Below the pieces are notes generated by a model. That model was given only the letters and a program-made list of their open reading frames with translations. It was not told the origin of the DNA and made no database searches. Shown one piece after another: positions 1-4,568 of a stretch of DNA of 5,678 nt. Each line of letters begins with the position of its first letter. Position 1 is the first letter of the stretch. The translations under genes were made by a program, and so were the position numbers. This DNA is from Microbacterium sp. (GTDB lineage Bacteria > Actinomycetota > Actinomycetes > Actinomycetales > Microbacteriaceae), in contig JAITUD010000103.1 of assembly GCA_031286555.1 (NCBI GenBank), positions 1-5,678 of the forward strand. The letters are read 5' to 3'.

Positions 1-591
1 CGGCGTCTGGTCCGGTGAATCGCTGAACGGACCGAGCGCCACCGCCTCGACTCCGGTGAGGCCGTTGCGCGTGGTGACCGCATCGCCCAGGAACAGCGCG
101 TCGGCGGAGGGGATGCGGATCGCGACCGAGCCCGGCGAGTGCCCGGGCAGCCCGATGATCTCCGGCGCGCCTGGCAGGTCGAGCACGTCTCCGTCGCGGA
201 AGGTACGCACCTCGCCGATCCGCACGGTGCGCATCGCTCCGCGCCGGATGCCGCTTCCGAGGAAGCGCACGACCGGGCCGAGCTTCCAGGCGCCGCCGGG
301 GGCGTGCGACTTCACCTCTCCCCTGGCCCGCGCGGCATCCGCCTCATGCACGTGGACCGGCACGCCGTGCTCGGTTCGCAGCCACTCGGCGACCCCGATG
401 TGATCGCTGTCGCCGTGGGTCAGCACGACACCGCGGATGTCGGACAGTTCGTGCCCTGCCGCGCGCAGCGCGCTCTCGAGCGCCTTGCGGTCGCCAGGAA
501 GGCCGGCGTCGACGAGCGTGATGCCTGCCTCGGTGAGGACGGCGTGCATCGCGACCAGGTCGTCGCCGATGCGGAGGATCTCTGTGTTCAT
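1..591 (-). CDS. MBL-fold metallo-hydrolase (partial, C-terminus outside window)
   Basis: A metallo-beta-lactamase-superfamily hydrolase, probably cytoplasmic and dinuclear-metal dependent; the substrate cannot be told from sequence. 197 codons are visible and the frame is still open at position 1. Seen in the translation: a strand ending in TLVDAGLPGD (residues 25-34), the metal motif THGDSDHIG (58-66, with H59, D63, H64), a second metal His in GLPGHSPGS (H151), and the bridging Asp in FLGDAV (D170). The last metal-binding His expected in this fold would lie beyond the window. The usual HxHxDH motif reads HxDxDH here, with Asp61 where the second His is expected; similar variants occur in glyoxalase-II-like actinobacterial members, so it need not mean loss of activity. 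The ATG at 591 is the only sensible start: the nearby upstream GTG is followed at once by a stop. No Shine-Dalgarno is present and the promoter places transcription start at about the ATG, so the mRNA is probably leaderless. Divergent from a TetR gene that probably represses it. Confidence 0.9.
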   Translation of the reverse strand, partial: MNTEILRIGDDLVAMHAVLTEAGITLVDAGLPGDRKALESALRAAGHELSDIRGVVLTHGDSDHIGVAEWLRTEHGVPVHVHEADAARARGEVKSHAPGGAWKLGPVVRFLGSGIRRGAMRTVRIGEVRTFRDGDVLDLPGAPEIIGLPGHSPGSVAIRIPSADALFLGDAVTTRNGLTGVEAVALGPFSDSPDQTP

Positions 592-598
592 GATGGCT

Positions 599-628
599 AC
601 ACTAAGTAGCCTTGAAGGCTAATGTCAA
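599..628 (-). promoter_or_regulatory. Promoter of the MBL hydrolase gene (leaderless)
   Basis: On the minus strand a perfect -35 box TTGACA (628-623) is followed after 18 bp by TAGTGT (604-599), which fits the actinobacterial -10 pattern TANNNT. Transcription would start at about 592-591, on the start codon itself. The spacer contains the TAGCCTT palindrome. The boxes are seen; use as a promoter is inferred. Confidence 0.7.
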
Positions 629-635
629 TAGCCTT
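607..635. promoter_or_regulatory. Candidate TetR operator: three TAGCCTT half-sites
   Basis: Positions 607-621 form a perfect palindrome of two 7-bp arms, TAGCCTT and AAGGCTA, around one central base (614). A third half-site TAGCCTT lies at 629-635, in the same orientation as the first and exactly 22 bp (about two helical turns) from it. With the middle arm it makes a second inverted repeat with a 7-bp spacer. The cluster covers the -35 box and touches the -10 box of the TetR promoter, and fills the spacer and -35 region of the MBL promoter. That is the expected position for an autorepressing TetR controlling its divergent neighbour. The repeats are seen; binding is inferred. Confidence 0.7.
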
Positions 636-640
636 ATGAT
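612..640 (+). promoter_or_regulatory. Promoter of the TetR gene
   Basis: A -35 box TTGAAG (612-617), 17-bp spacer and -10 box TATGAT (635-640, five of six matches to TATAAT) point toward the TetR gene. Transcription would start near 647, giving a leader of about 17 nt that carries a Shine-Dalgarno. It overlaps the opposing MBL promoter almost completely, so the two probably compete for polymerase. Confidence 0.7.
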
Positions 641-648
641 CGATTCAC

Positions 649-659
649 AGGAAGGGGGG
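649..659 (+). promoter_or_regulatory. Ribosome binding site of the TetR gene
   Basis: A purine run AGGAAGGGGGG ends 4 nt before the ATG at 664. It is a strong Shine-Dalgarno and fixes the start codon. It contrasts with the divergent MBL gene, which has none. Confidence 0.75.
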
Positions 660-663
660 CCGC

Positions 664-1233
664 ATGCCTGCACCACAGCGCGTCAGCCAGGAGGAGCTCG
701 TCGCCGCGATCCGCCGGATCGCCGAAGAAGACGGGATCGACGCCGTCACGATGAGCTCGGTGGCATCCGCCGTCGGCGTTCGCACGCCGAGCCTGTACAA
801 GCGAGCCGCCGACCGGCGCGGCCTGCTCCGCCTCGCCGCGGAGGATGCCGCCCGCGAACTCGTCGCGGAGATGTCCTCGGAGCCGTTCGCCCCGGGCGAG
901 GGGCCGGCCGGACGGCTGCGACGGATGGCGCACGCACTGCGCGCGTTCACCGCTCGGGCCCCGCGCGTCTCGGGACTGCTGTTCGCCGCCCCCTCGGCCG
1001 CCGCCGCCCCCTCGCCCGAGGCCGGCGAACCGCTGCTGCGCCCGCTGCTCGATGCCGTCTCCGCCGCGGCACCCGGCGACCCCCTGCCCCCGGCCCGCAC
1101 GTTCACCGCCTGGATCTACGGCTTCTGCACGATGGAGCAGGCCGGCGCATTCCGTCTCGGCGGCGACGTCGACGAGGCCTTCGAGTACGGGCTCGACATG
1201 CTGCTGGACGCAATCGCGCGCCCGCGGACCTGA
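664..1233 (+). CDS. TetR/AcrR-family transcriptional repressor
   Basis: A 189-residue one-component regulator, of normal TetR length. The N-terminal DNA-binding domain spans about residues 8-57: the first helix is EELVAAIRRIAEEDGIDAV, then MSSVASAVGV and the recognition helix region RTPSLYKRAADRRGLLR (40-56). The C-terminal ligand domain ends in a segment with W150, YGF (152-154) and EYGLDMLLDAI (174-184), resembling the WHG-type C-terminal domain found in some TetR proteins; that sub-family call is from memory. The ligand is unknown. It is divergent from the MBL hydrolase gene with a palindromic operator candidate between them, so the simplest model is repression of itself and the hydrolase, relieved by a small molecule that is the hydrolase's substrate or a related compound. 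The gene ends 12 bp before the stop of the convergent sigma-factor gene, with no clear hairpin terminator in the gap. Confidence 0.92.
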   Translation: MPAPQRVSQEELVAAIRRIAEEDGIDAVTMSSVASAVGVRTPSLYKRAADRRGLLRLAAEDAARELVAEMSSEPFAPGEGPAGRLRRMAHALRAFTARAPRVSGLLFAAPSAAAAPSPEAGEPLLRPLLDAVSAAAPGDPLPPARTFTAWIYGFCTMEQAGAFRLGGDVDEAFEYGLDMLLDAIARPRT

Positions 1234-1245
1234 AGCGAAGGCCGG

Positions 1246-2493
1246 TCAGCCCGCCCTCAACGCGACCGAGCGACCGCGCAGGTGCGCCCGTACCGACGGA
1301 TCGTCGGCGAGCGCGGCGGCCCGCTCGTACGCCGTCGCAGCCTCGGCCCGGCGCCCGGCACGTGCGAGCAGCTCGGCGCGCACCGCCCACAGCGGCTGGA
1401 ACGTCTCAGGCTCCCCGGAGAGCAGAGCGAGACCGACATCCGGGCCGTCGATCCGTCCGACCACGGCTGCGTGCGCGACCCGGGCGCCCGCCGTGGGCGC
1501 CACCTGCAGCAGCGCGAGGTACAGCATCCGCAGGGCTTCGTCGTCGAGATCCTCACCGTGCCGACGTGCGACGTGCACCGCCTGGATCGCGGCCTCCAGC
1601 TCGAATCGCCCAGGCGCCATGGCGCTGCCCACGCCCTGTGCATGCCGCAGCGATTCCTCGGCCTCGGCGATCAGCCCGACATCCCAGGTCGCGGGATCCT
1701 GCTCCCCCAGCGGCACGAACTCGTCGGCTCGCCGCGCCAGCGAGAACGAGACGAGCGCCGCCAGCGCCCACGCCTCACGCACCACTGCGGCCGGTGCTCG
1801 CACGCGCTCCAGCGCGGCGGCGAGCGTGCGCGCCAGGTACCGGGCCTCCCCTGCGAGCGAATCGGCGCCGGACTCGCGCCAGGTGATCGCCGCGCAGCCG
1901 TACACCGCTTCGAGCACGGCATCGGCTCTGCCCACCATCTCCGTCCGCGGAGGCACCGCGAACGGCACCCGCGCCTGGGCGATCCGCCGCTTCGCGCGCA
2001 CCAGCCGCTGCGCCATAGCCGAAGGCGAAGCCGCGAAGGCGCGCGCCACCTGCGCCGCCTCGAATCCGAGCACGGTCTGCAGCATCAGTGGCGCGCGGAC
2101 CCTCGCGTCGATCGCCGGATGCGCGCACACGAAGAGCAGCTCGAGGCGCTTGTCGCCGATCGCCTCGGGATCGATGCCGTCCAGCGGATCGACCACGAGA
2201 CCCGGAGCCCGCCCCAGCACGATGTCGGCCAGCGCCACGTCCCGGCTGGACGCCGCCCGCCATGCATCCCGCTGCCGGTTCCGCGCCACCGTCAGCAGCC
2301 AGGCGTCCGGATGCTCCGGCACGCCGGCATCCGGCCAGGTGCGCAGCGCCTGCTCGACGGCGGCCTGCCGCGCATCCTCGGCGGCAGGGATGTCGCCCGG
2401 GGGCGCCGCGTTGATCGACAGCAGGCGGCCGTCCGAGGCGCGGGCGGCGAGCTCTGCCGCCGCCCGCGCCCGCGCAGGACCGCCGGAGGACAT
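1246..2493 (-). CDS. ECF sigma factor, ECF42-type, with C-terminal TPR-like extension
   Basis: A 415-residue sigma-70-family factor, about twice the length of a plain ECF sigma because of a long C-terminal extension. Region sigma-2 covers about residues 15-80 (DIPAAEDARQAAVEQALRTW, PDAWLLTVARNRQRDAWR). Sigma-4 covers about 117-172, with RLELLFVCAHPAID, LMLQTVLGFEAAQVARAF and the helix MAQRLVRAKRRI (160-171). The extension (about 185-415) has EEAESL-like and WDVGLIAEAEE (270-280) segments, then repeat-like helices including AELLARAGRRAEAATAYERA (373-392), typical of the TPR-like part of this group. Such proteins lack a membrane anti-sigma factor and are usually encoded next to DGPF/YCII proteins, as here. 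The ATG at 2493 overlaps the YCII stop as TGATG, indicating translational coupling. An in-frame ATG at 2562 would add 23 residues lying inside the YCII gene and is not favoured. Oddity: the first sigma-2 helix contains AAPPGD, where relatives usually keep an unbroken helix. The stimulus is unknown. Confidence 0.9.
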   Translation of the reverse strand: MSSGGPARARAAAELAARASDGRLLSINAAPPGDIPAAEDARQAAVEQALRTWPDAGVPEHPDAWLLTVARNRQRDAWRAASSRDVALADIVLGRAPGLVVDPLDGIDPEAIGDKRLELLFVCAHPAIDARVRAPLMLQTVLGFEAAQVARAFAASPSAMAQRLVRAKRRIAQARVPFAVPPRTEMVGRADAVLEAVYGCAAITWRESGADSLAGEARYLARTLAAALERVRAPAAVVREAWALAALVSFSLARRADEFVPLGEQDPATWDVGLIAEAEESLRHAQGVGSAMAPGRFELEAAIQAVHVARRHGEDLDDEALRMLYLALLQVAPTAGARVAHAAVVGRIDGPDVGLALLSGEPETFQPLWAVRAELLARAGRRAEAATAYERAAALADDPSVRAHLRGRSVALRAG

Positions 2494-2873
2494 CACTCGT
2501 TCGGCTGCCACTCGCCGTTCACGACGTGGGTCGCGCCGGGGCGGACCTCCACCGCTCCCCACGTGATCGACGGCGCCTTGCGCGCCCAGCCGATCGCCTC
2601 GTCCAGATCGGTGACGTCGATGACGAAGGTGCCGCCGAGCTGCTCCTTCGAGTCGACGAACGGCCCGTCCTGCACACGCAGCTCGTCGCCGTCCATCCGC
2701 AGCGTCGTGGTGACCGCCGACGGCTGCAGCACCTCACCGGAGAGAAGCACCTTCGCATCGCTCAGAGTCTTCGCGTAGGCGCCGAAGGCCCGCTGGCCAG
2801 CGGCGAGCGCCTCGTCGTCGAGCACGAAGTCCCCACCGGGCTCGGGGTAGTGCAGCAGGATCGTGTATCGCAT
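2493..2873 (-). CDS. YCII-related (DGPF) protein, partner of the ECF42 sigma factor
   Basis: A 126-residue small cytoplasmic protein of the YCII/DGPF family (ferredoxin-like alpha-beta fold). Seen: the N-terminal strand MRYTILLHYPE, the helix AGQRAFGAYAKTL, and the family signature VQDGPFVDSKEQLGGTFVID (67-86, with DGPF at 69-72), followed by DLDEAIGWARKAP and a C-terminal VEVRP. Length fits the family. The biochemical activity is not established for these proteins; the link to ECF42 sigma factors comes from conserved gene neighbourhood. The start is taken at the ATG at 2873 because AAGGGA lies 6 nt upstream. The ATG at 2888 has no ribosome binding site, and its own first codons make up that site; the open frame further upstream has no homology. 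The stop TGA overlaps the sigma ATG by one base (TGATG). The gene begins 107 bp after the arsR-like gene on the same strand, and likely has its own promoter. Confidence 0.9.
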   Translation of the reverse strand: MRYTILLHYPEPGGDFVLDDEALAAGQRAFGAYAKTLSDAKVLLSGEVLQPSAVTTTLRMDGDELRVQDGPFVDSKEQLGGTFVIDVTDLDEAIGWARKAPSITWGAVEVRPGATHVVNGEWQPNE

Positions 2874-2879
2874 GATCGT

Positions 2880-2885
2880 TCCCTT
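2880..2885 (-). promoter_or_regulatory. Ribosome binding site deciding the YCII start
   Basis: AAGGGA on the minus strand lies 6 nt before the ATG at 2873. It selects this start over the in-frame ATG at 2888, which has no such site. Confidence 0.7.
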
Positions 2886-2932
2886 CATCGGGATGCGTCG
2901 CTCGGAGTGGTTCTCCGCACATCCACTGTGAA

Positions 2933-2959
2933 GACGATCGGGGCCGAGGTCAATCGACA
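2933..2959 (-). promoter_or_regulatory. Possible ECF-type promoter of the YCII-sigma operon
   Basis: On the minus strand TGTCGA (2959-2954) is followed after 13 bp by CGATC (2940-2936), which overlaps CGTC (2936-2933) at 17 bp. From memory, ECF42 targets in Streptomyces venezuelae were reported to have TGTCGA at -35 and a CGA/TC-type -10, and the DGPF gene is the usual target. If real, the operon is self-activating, with a leader of roughly 50-60 nt. TGTCGA is not rare in GC-rich DNA (it also occurs inside coding regions here, for example at 4613-4618), and a vegetative-like TTGACC overlaps it at 2955-2950. The call is therefore tentative. Confidence 0.4.
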
Positions 2960-2965
2960 CCTCGG
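2944..2965. repeat. Inverted repeat between the ArsR and YCII genes
   Basis: Arms CCGAGGT (2944-2950) and ACCTCGG (2959-2965) are perfectly complementary over 7 bp around an 8-bp loop. In RNA it would form a GC-rich hairpin 16 nt after the ArsR stop, but no U-run follows, so it is at best a weak terminator. It brackets the TGTCGA element and might instead be a regulator site. The repeat is seen; its role is open. Confidence 0.4.
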
Positions 2966-2980
2966 CGGGATCCGGCGCCG

Positions 2981-3298
2981 TCAGCCCCGCAGGACGGAGT
3001 CGATCAGGCCGGGGAAGCGCACATCGAGCTCGGTGCGCCGCAACTGGATCGCGTGCGTGCGACCGTTCACGATCGTGCGGGTGAGACCCGCCTCGCGCAG
3101 CGTCTTGAAATGGTGTGAGAGCGTCGACTTCTGCAGCCCCAGCCCCCACACGTCCGCGGTCTTGGCATGCGGCTCACCGTCGGCGAGAACCTGGACGATC
3201 GCGAGGCGCGCCGGATCGGCGAGCGCACGCAGCACGCCGACGAGCTCGATCTCCTCGACGTCGGGCGTCGGATACGGATCTGCAGACGGCGCCGACAC
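2981..3298 (-). CDS. ArsR-family winged-helix repressor (no metal-site cysteines)
   Basis: A 105-residue ArsR/SmtB-fold regulator. Seen: helix GVLRALADPARLAIVQVLADGE (21-42), recognition helix region KSTLSHHFKTLREAGL (57-72), a beta-wing TRTIVNGRTHAIQLRR (73-88), and a C-terminal RFPGLIDSVL. There is no cysteine at all, and the classical ELCVCDL metal site is replaced by KTADVWGLGL, so it is unlikely to sense arsenic or similar thiophilic metals. The start is taken at GTG 3298, which has AGGGAG 6 nt upstream. An in-frame TTG at 3313 would give 110 residues, but it overlaps that ribosome binding site and has none of its own. The gene is divergent from the MFS exporter, with a palindromic operator candidate between them, so it probably represses the exporter and itself and is released by the exporter's substrate. 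I could not identify a convincing promoter for it on the minus strand. Confidence 0.88.
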   Translation of the reverse strand: MSAPSADPYPTPDVEEIELVGVLRALADPARLAIVQVLADGEPHAKTADVWGLGLQKSTLSHHFKTLREAGLTRTIVNGRTHAIQLRRTELDVRFPGLIDSVLRG

Positions 3299-3304
3299 GG
3301 ACTT

Positions 3305-3310
3305 CTCCCT
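3305..3310 (-). promoter_or_regulatory. Ribosome binding site deciding the ArsR start
   Basis: AGGGAG on the minus strand sits 6 nt before GTG 3298 and overlaps the region just after the alternative TTG at 3313. It therefore argues for the GTG start. Confidence 0.65.
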
Positions 3311-3313
3311 CAA

Positions 3314-3337
3314 ATAGTTTGACGATCATCGAACAAT
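3314..3337. promoter_or_regulatory. Candidate ArsR operator, 24-bp imperfect palindrome
   Basis: Left half ATAGTTTGACGA (3314-3325) and right half TCATCGAACAAT (3326-3337) are complementary at 9 of 12 pairs, with no spacer. This is the size and form of known ArsR-family operators. It contains the -35 box of the exporter promoter (3319-3324) and lies 4 bp upstream of the ArsR ribosome binding site, so one bound dimer could block both genes. The palindrome is seen; the assignment to this ArsR is inferred. Confidence 0.7.
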
Positions 3338-3347
3338 GCCCTACGGT
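3319..3347 (+). promoter_or_regulatory. Promoter of the MFS exporter gene (leaderless)
   Basis: TTGACG (3319-3324), a 17-bp spacer, and TACGGT (3342-3347), which fits TANNNT. The expected transcription start falls exactly on the A of ATG 3354. No convincing Shine-Dalgarno precedes the gene, which agrees with a leaderless transcript. Confidence 0.65.
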
Positions 3348-3348
3348 G

Positions 3349-3372
3349 ATCGTATGACAGTGATCGAACAAT
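3349..3372. promoter_or_regulatory. Possible second, weaker ArsR site over the exporter start codon
   Basis: TGATCGAACAAT (3361-3372) repeats the right half of the main operator (3326-3337) with 11 of 12 bases identical, 35 bp downstream. With the bases to its left (3349-3360) it makes a poorer palindrome, 6 of 12 pairs, keeping the AT-GT-GA positions of the main site. It covers the start codon and codons 1-7 of the exporter. Function as a second binding site is speculative. Confidence 0.4.
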
Positions 3373-4559
3373 CATACCGCGGGGTCCTTCCACGGCTGAT
3401 CCTGCTCGCCGCATCGATGTTCCTCGTCGGCACGAACGCGTTCGTGATCGCCGGACTCCTCCCCCGCATCTCCGACGCGCTGCATACCAGCGAGACCGCT
3501 GTCAGCTACACCGTGACCGGGTACTCCCTGGTCGTCGCCGTCGCCGCACCGGCGATCGCCATACTGCTCCCGCGCATGCCGCAACGGGTGCTGATGACCA
3601 TCGGCGCCGCACTGTTCGCCGTCGGCACCGCGATCACCGCAGCCGGCGACGACCTCGGCTGGTTCACGACCGGCCGCATCCTGGCCGCCCTCGGCGGCGC
3701 AGCGCTCGTGCCGACGGCAACGGCGGTCGGTGCGGGGCTGGGCCCCGCCGAGCACCGCGGACGCGCGCTGGCGATCGTCGGAGCCGGCTTCACGCTGGCG
3801 ACCGCGCTCGGCGCACCGCTCGGCACCGCCGCGGGCAGTGCATTCGGATGGCGCATGCCACTGACCGCGCTCGCCCTCGCCGGCGCCACGGTCGCGCTTC
3901 CTCTGCTCACCCTGTTCAGTCTGCCTTCGCGCAGCACGGCACCGAGTCTGCGGGCGCGATTCGCCCCTCTCGCCGACCCCCGCATCCTGCTCACGCTGAT
4001 CGCCTTCTCGCTGGCGGTCGCCGCATTCAATGTCGTCTACATCTTCAGCGGACAGGTGGCCGCACCATCGACCGCGGGGTCGGGCTCCCTCCTCGCCCTG
4101 CTGCTGCTCGCCTTCGGCGCAGGCGGCGTCGCCGGCAACCTCATCGCCGGCGCGATCACCGACCGACTCGGCGGACGCACCGCCGCGCTCCTCGCACTGG
4201 CCGTGCAGCTGCTGGCGCTGGGCCTGATCGCTCCGCTGGAGTCGAGCTACCCCGCCCTTCTCGCCGCGTTCGTCGTCTGGGGTGCGGCGTCGTCCGCGAT
4301 ATCGATCCCCGTGCAGCACCGCCTCGTGTCGATCGCGCCCTCGCAGGCACCCCTGACGATGTCGTGGTACTCGACGGCGCTCTATCTCGGCATCGCACTC
4401 GCACCACCACTCGGCAATGCCGCGGGCGCCCTGGGCGGCGCACTCTGGATCCCGCTCACCGGCGCGCTCGCGACCTGCGTCGCCGTCGGGCTGCTGCTCG
4501 CCGGCAGCGCGCGAAAGCACCGTGCGGCTGATTCGGAGCCGGTCGGCACGACCGTCTGA
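3354..4559 (+). CDS. Major facilitator superfamily exporter (DHA1/AraJ-type, 12 TM)
   Basis: A 401-residue inner-membrane, proton-driven antiporter; the substrate is not readable from sequence. Hydrophobic segments run along the whole length, in two halves of about six, split by a polar stretch around residues 190-212. Seen: TM1 from about 12 (LPRLILLAASMFLVGTNAF); the TM2-3 loop LLPRMPQRVLM, in place of the standard DRxGRR motif and typical of AraJ-like members; TM4 with RILAALGGAALVP (R108); the antiporter-like TM5 motif GAPLGTAAGSAFGWR (153-167); and the second-half loop motif GAITDRLGGRT (266-276). The start is ATG 3354, onto which the promoter points. An in-frame ATG at 3336 would lie upstream of the -10 box and is rejected. 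The gene is divergent from the ArsR gene. The pair resembles inducible drug or toxic-metabolite efflux modules. It ends 9 bp before the stop of the convergent RamB-like gene. Confidence 0.92.
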   Translation: MTVIEQSYRGVLPRLILLAASMFLVGTNAFVIAGLLPRISDALHTSETAVSYTVTGYSLVVAVAAPAIAILLPRMPQRVLMTIGAALFAVGTAITAAGDDLGWFTTGRILAALGGAALVPTATAVGAGLGPAEHRGRALAIVGAGFTLATALGAPLGTAAGSAFGWRMPLTALALAGATVALPLLTLFSLPSRSTAPSLRARFAPLADPRILLTLIAFSLAVAAFNVVYIFSGQVAAPSTAGSGSLLALLLLAFGAGGVAGNLIAGAITDRLGGRTAALLALAVQLLALGLIAPLESSYPALLAAFVVWGAASSAISIPVQHRLVSIAPSQAPLTMSWYSTALYLGIALAPPLGNAAGALGGALWIPLTGALATCVAVGLLLAGSARKHRAADSEPVGTTV

Positions 4560-4568
4560 ACCGCGGCA

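Noticed and set aside
1234..1245. Possible terminator between the convergent TetR and sigma genes
   Set aside because: The 12-bp gap and its flanks show no convincing hairpin or T-run.
2494..2562. Upstream start (2562) for the sigma factor
   Set aside because: The extra 23 residues are Arg/Gly/Pro-rich and lie wholly in the YCII gene. The TGATG junction at 2493 is a typical coupled start.
845..2566. A 573-codon open frame on the plus strand across the TetR and sigma genes
   Set aside because: It is rich in Arg/Ser/Ala/Pro with no recognisable domain, and it overlaps two genes with clear family motifs. It is the usual open antisense frame of GC-rich DNA.
1282..2778. A 498-codon plus-strand open frame opposite the sigma factor, longer than the sigma gene itself
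   Set aside because: Composition is dominated by Arg, His and Pro, with no domain and no ribosome binding site. The minus strand encodes recognisable sigma-2, sigma-4 and DGPF motifs.
2874..3149. N-terminal extension of the YCII protein up to an ATG at 3149
   Set aside because: It would overlap the ArsR gene and add 92 residues unlike the family. The ATG at 2873 has a good Shine-Dalgarno and gives the normal family length.
3336..3353. ATG at 3336 as the exporter start
   Set aside because: It lies upstream of the -10 box and would need a different promoter. The added residues MPYGDR are not part of the family and no ribosome binding site precedes them.
3372..4520. A 382-codon minus-strand open frame opposite the MFS gene
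   Set aside because: It is a highly charged, low-complexity product (Arg, Gly, Glu, Asp, Gln) mirroring the hydrophobic codons of the transporter. It is an antisense shadow.
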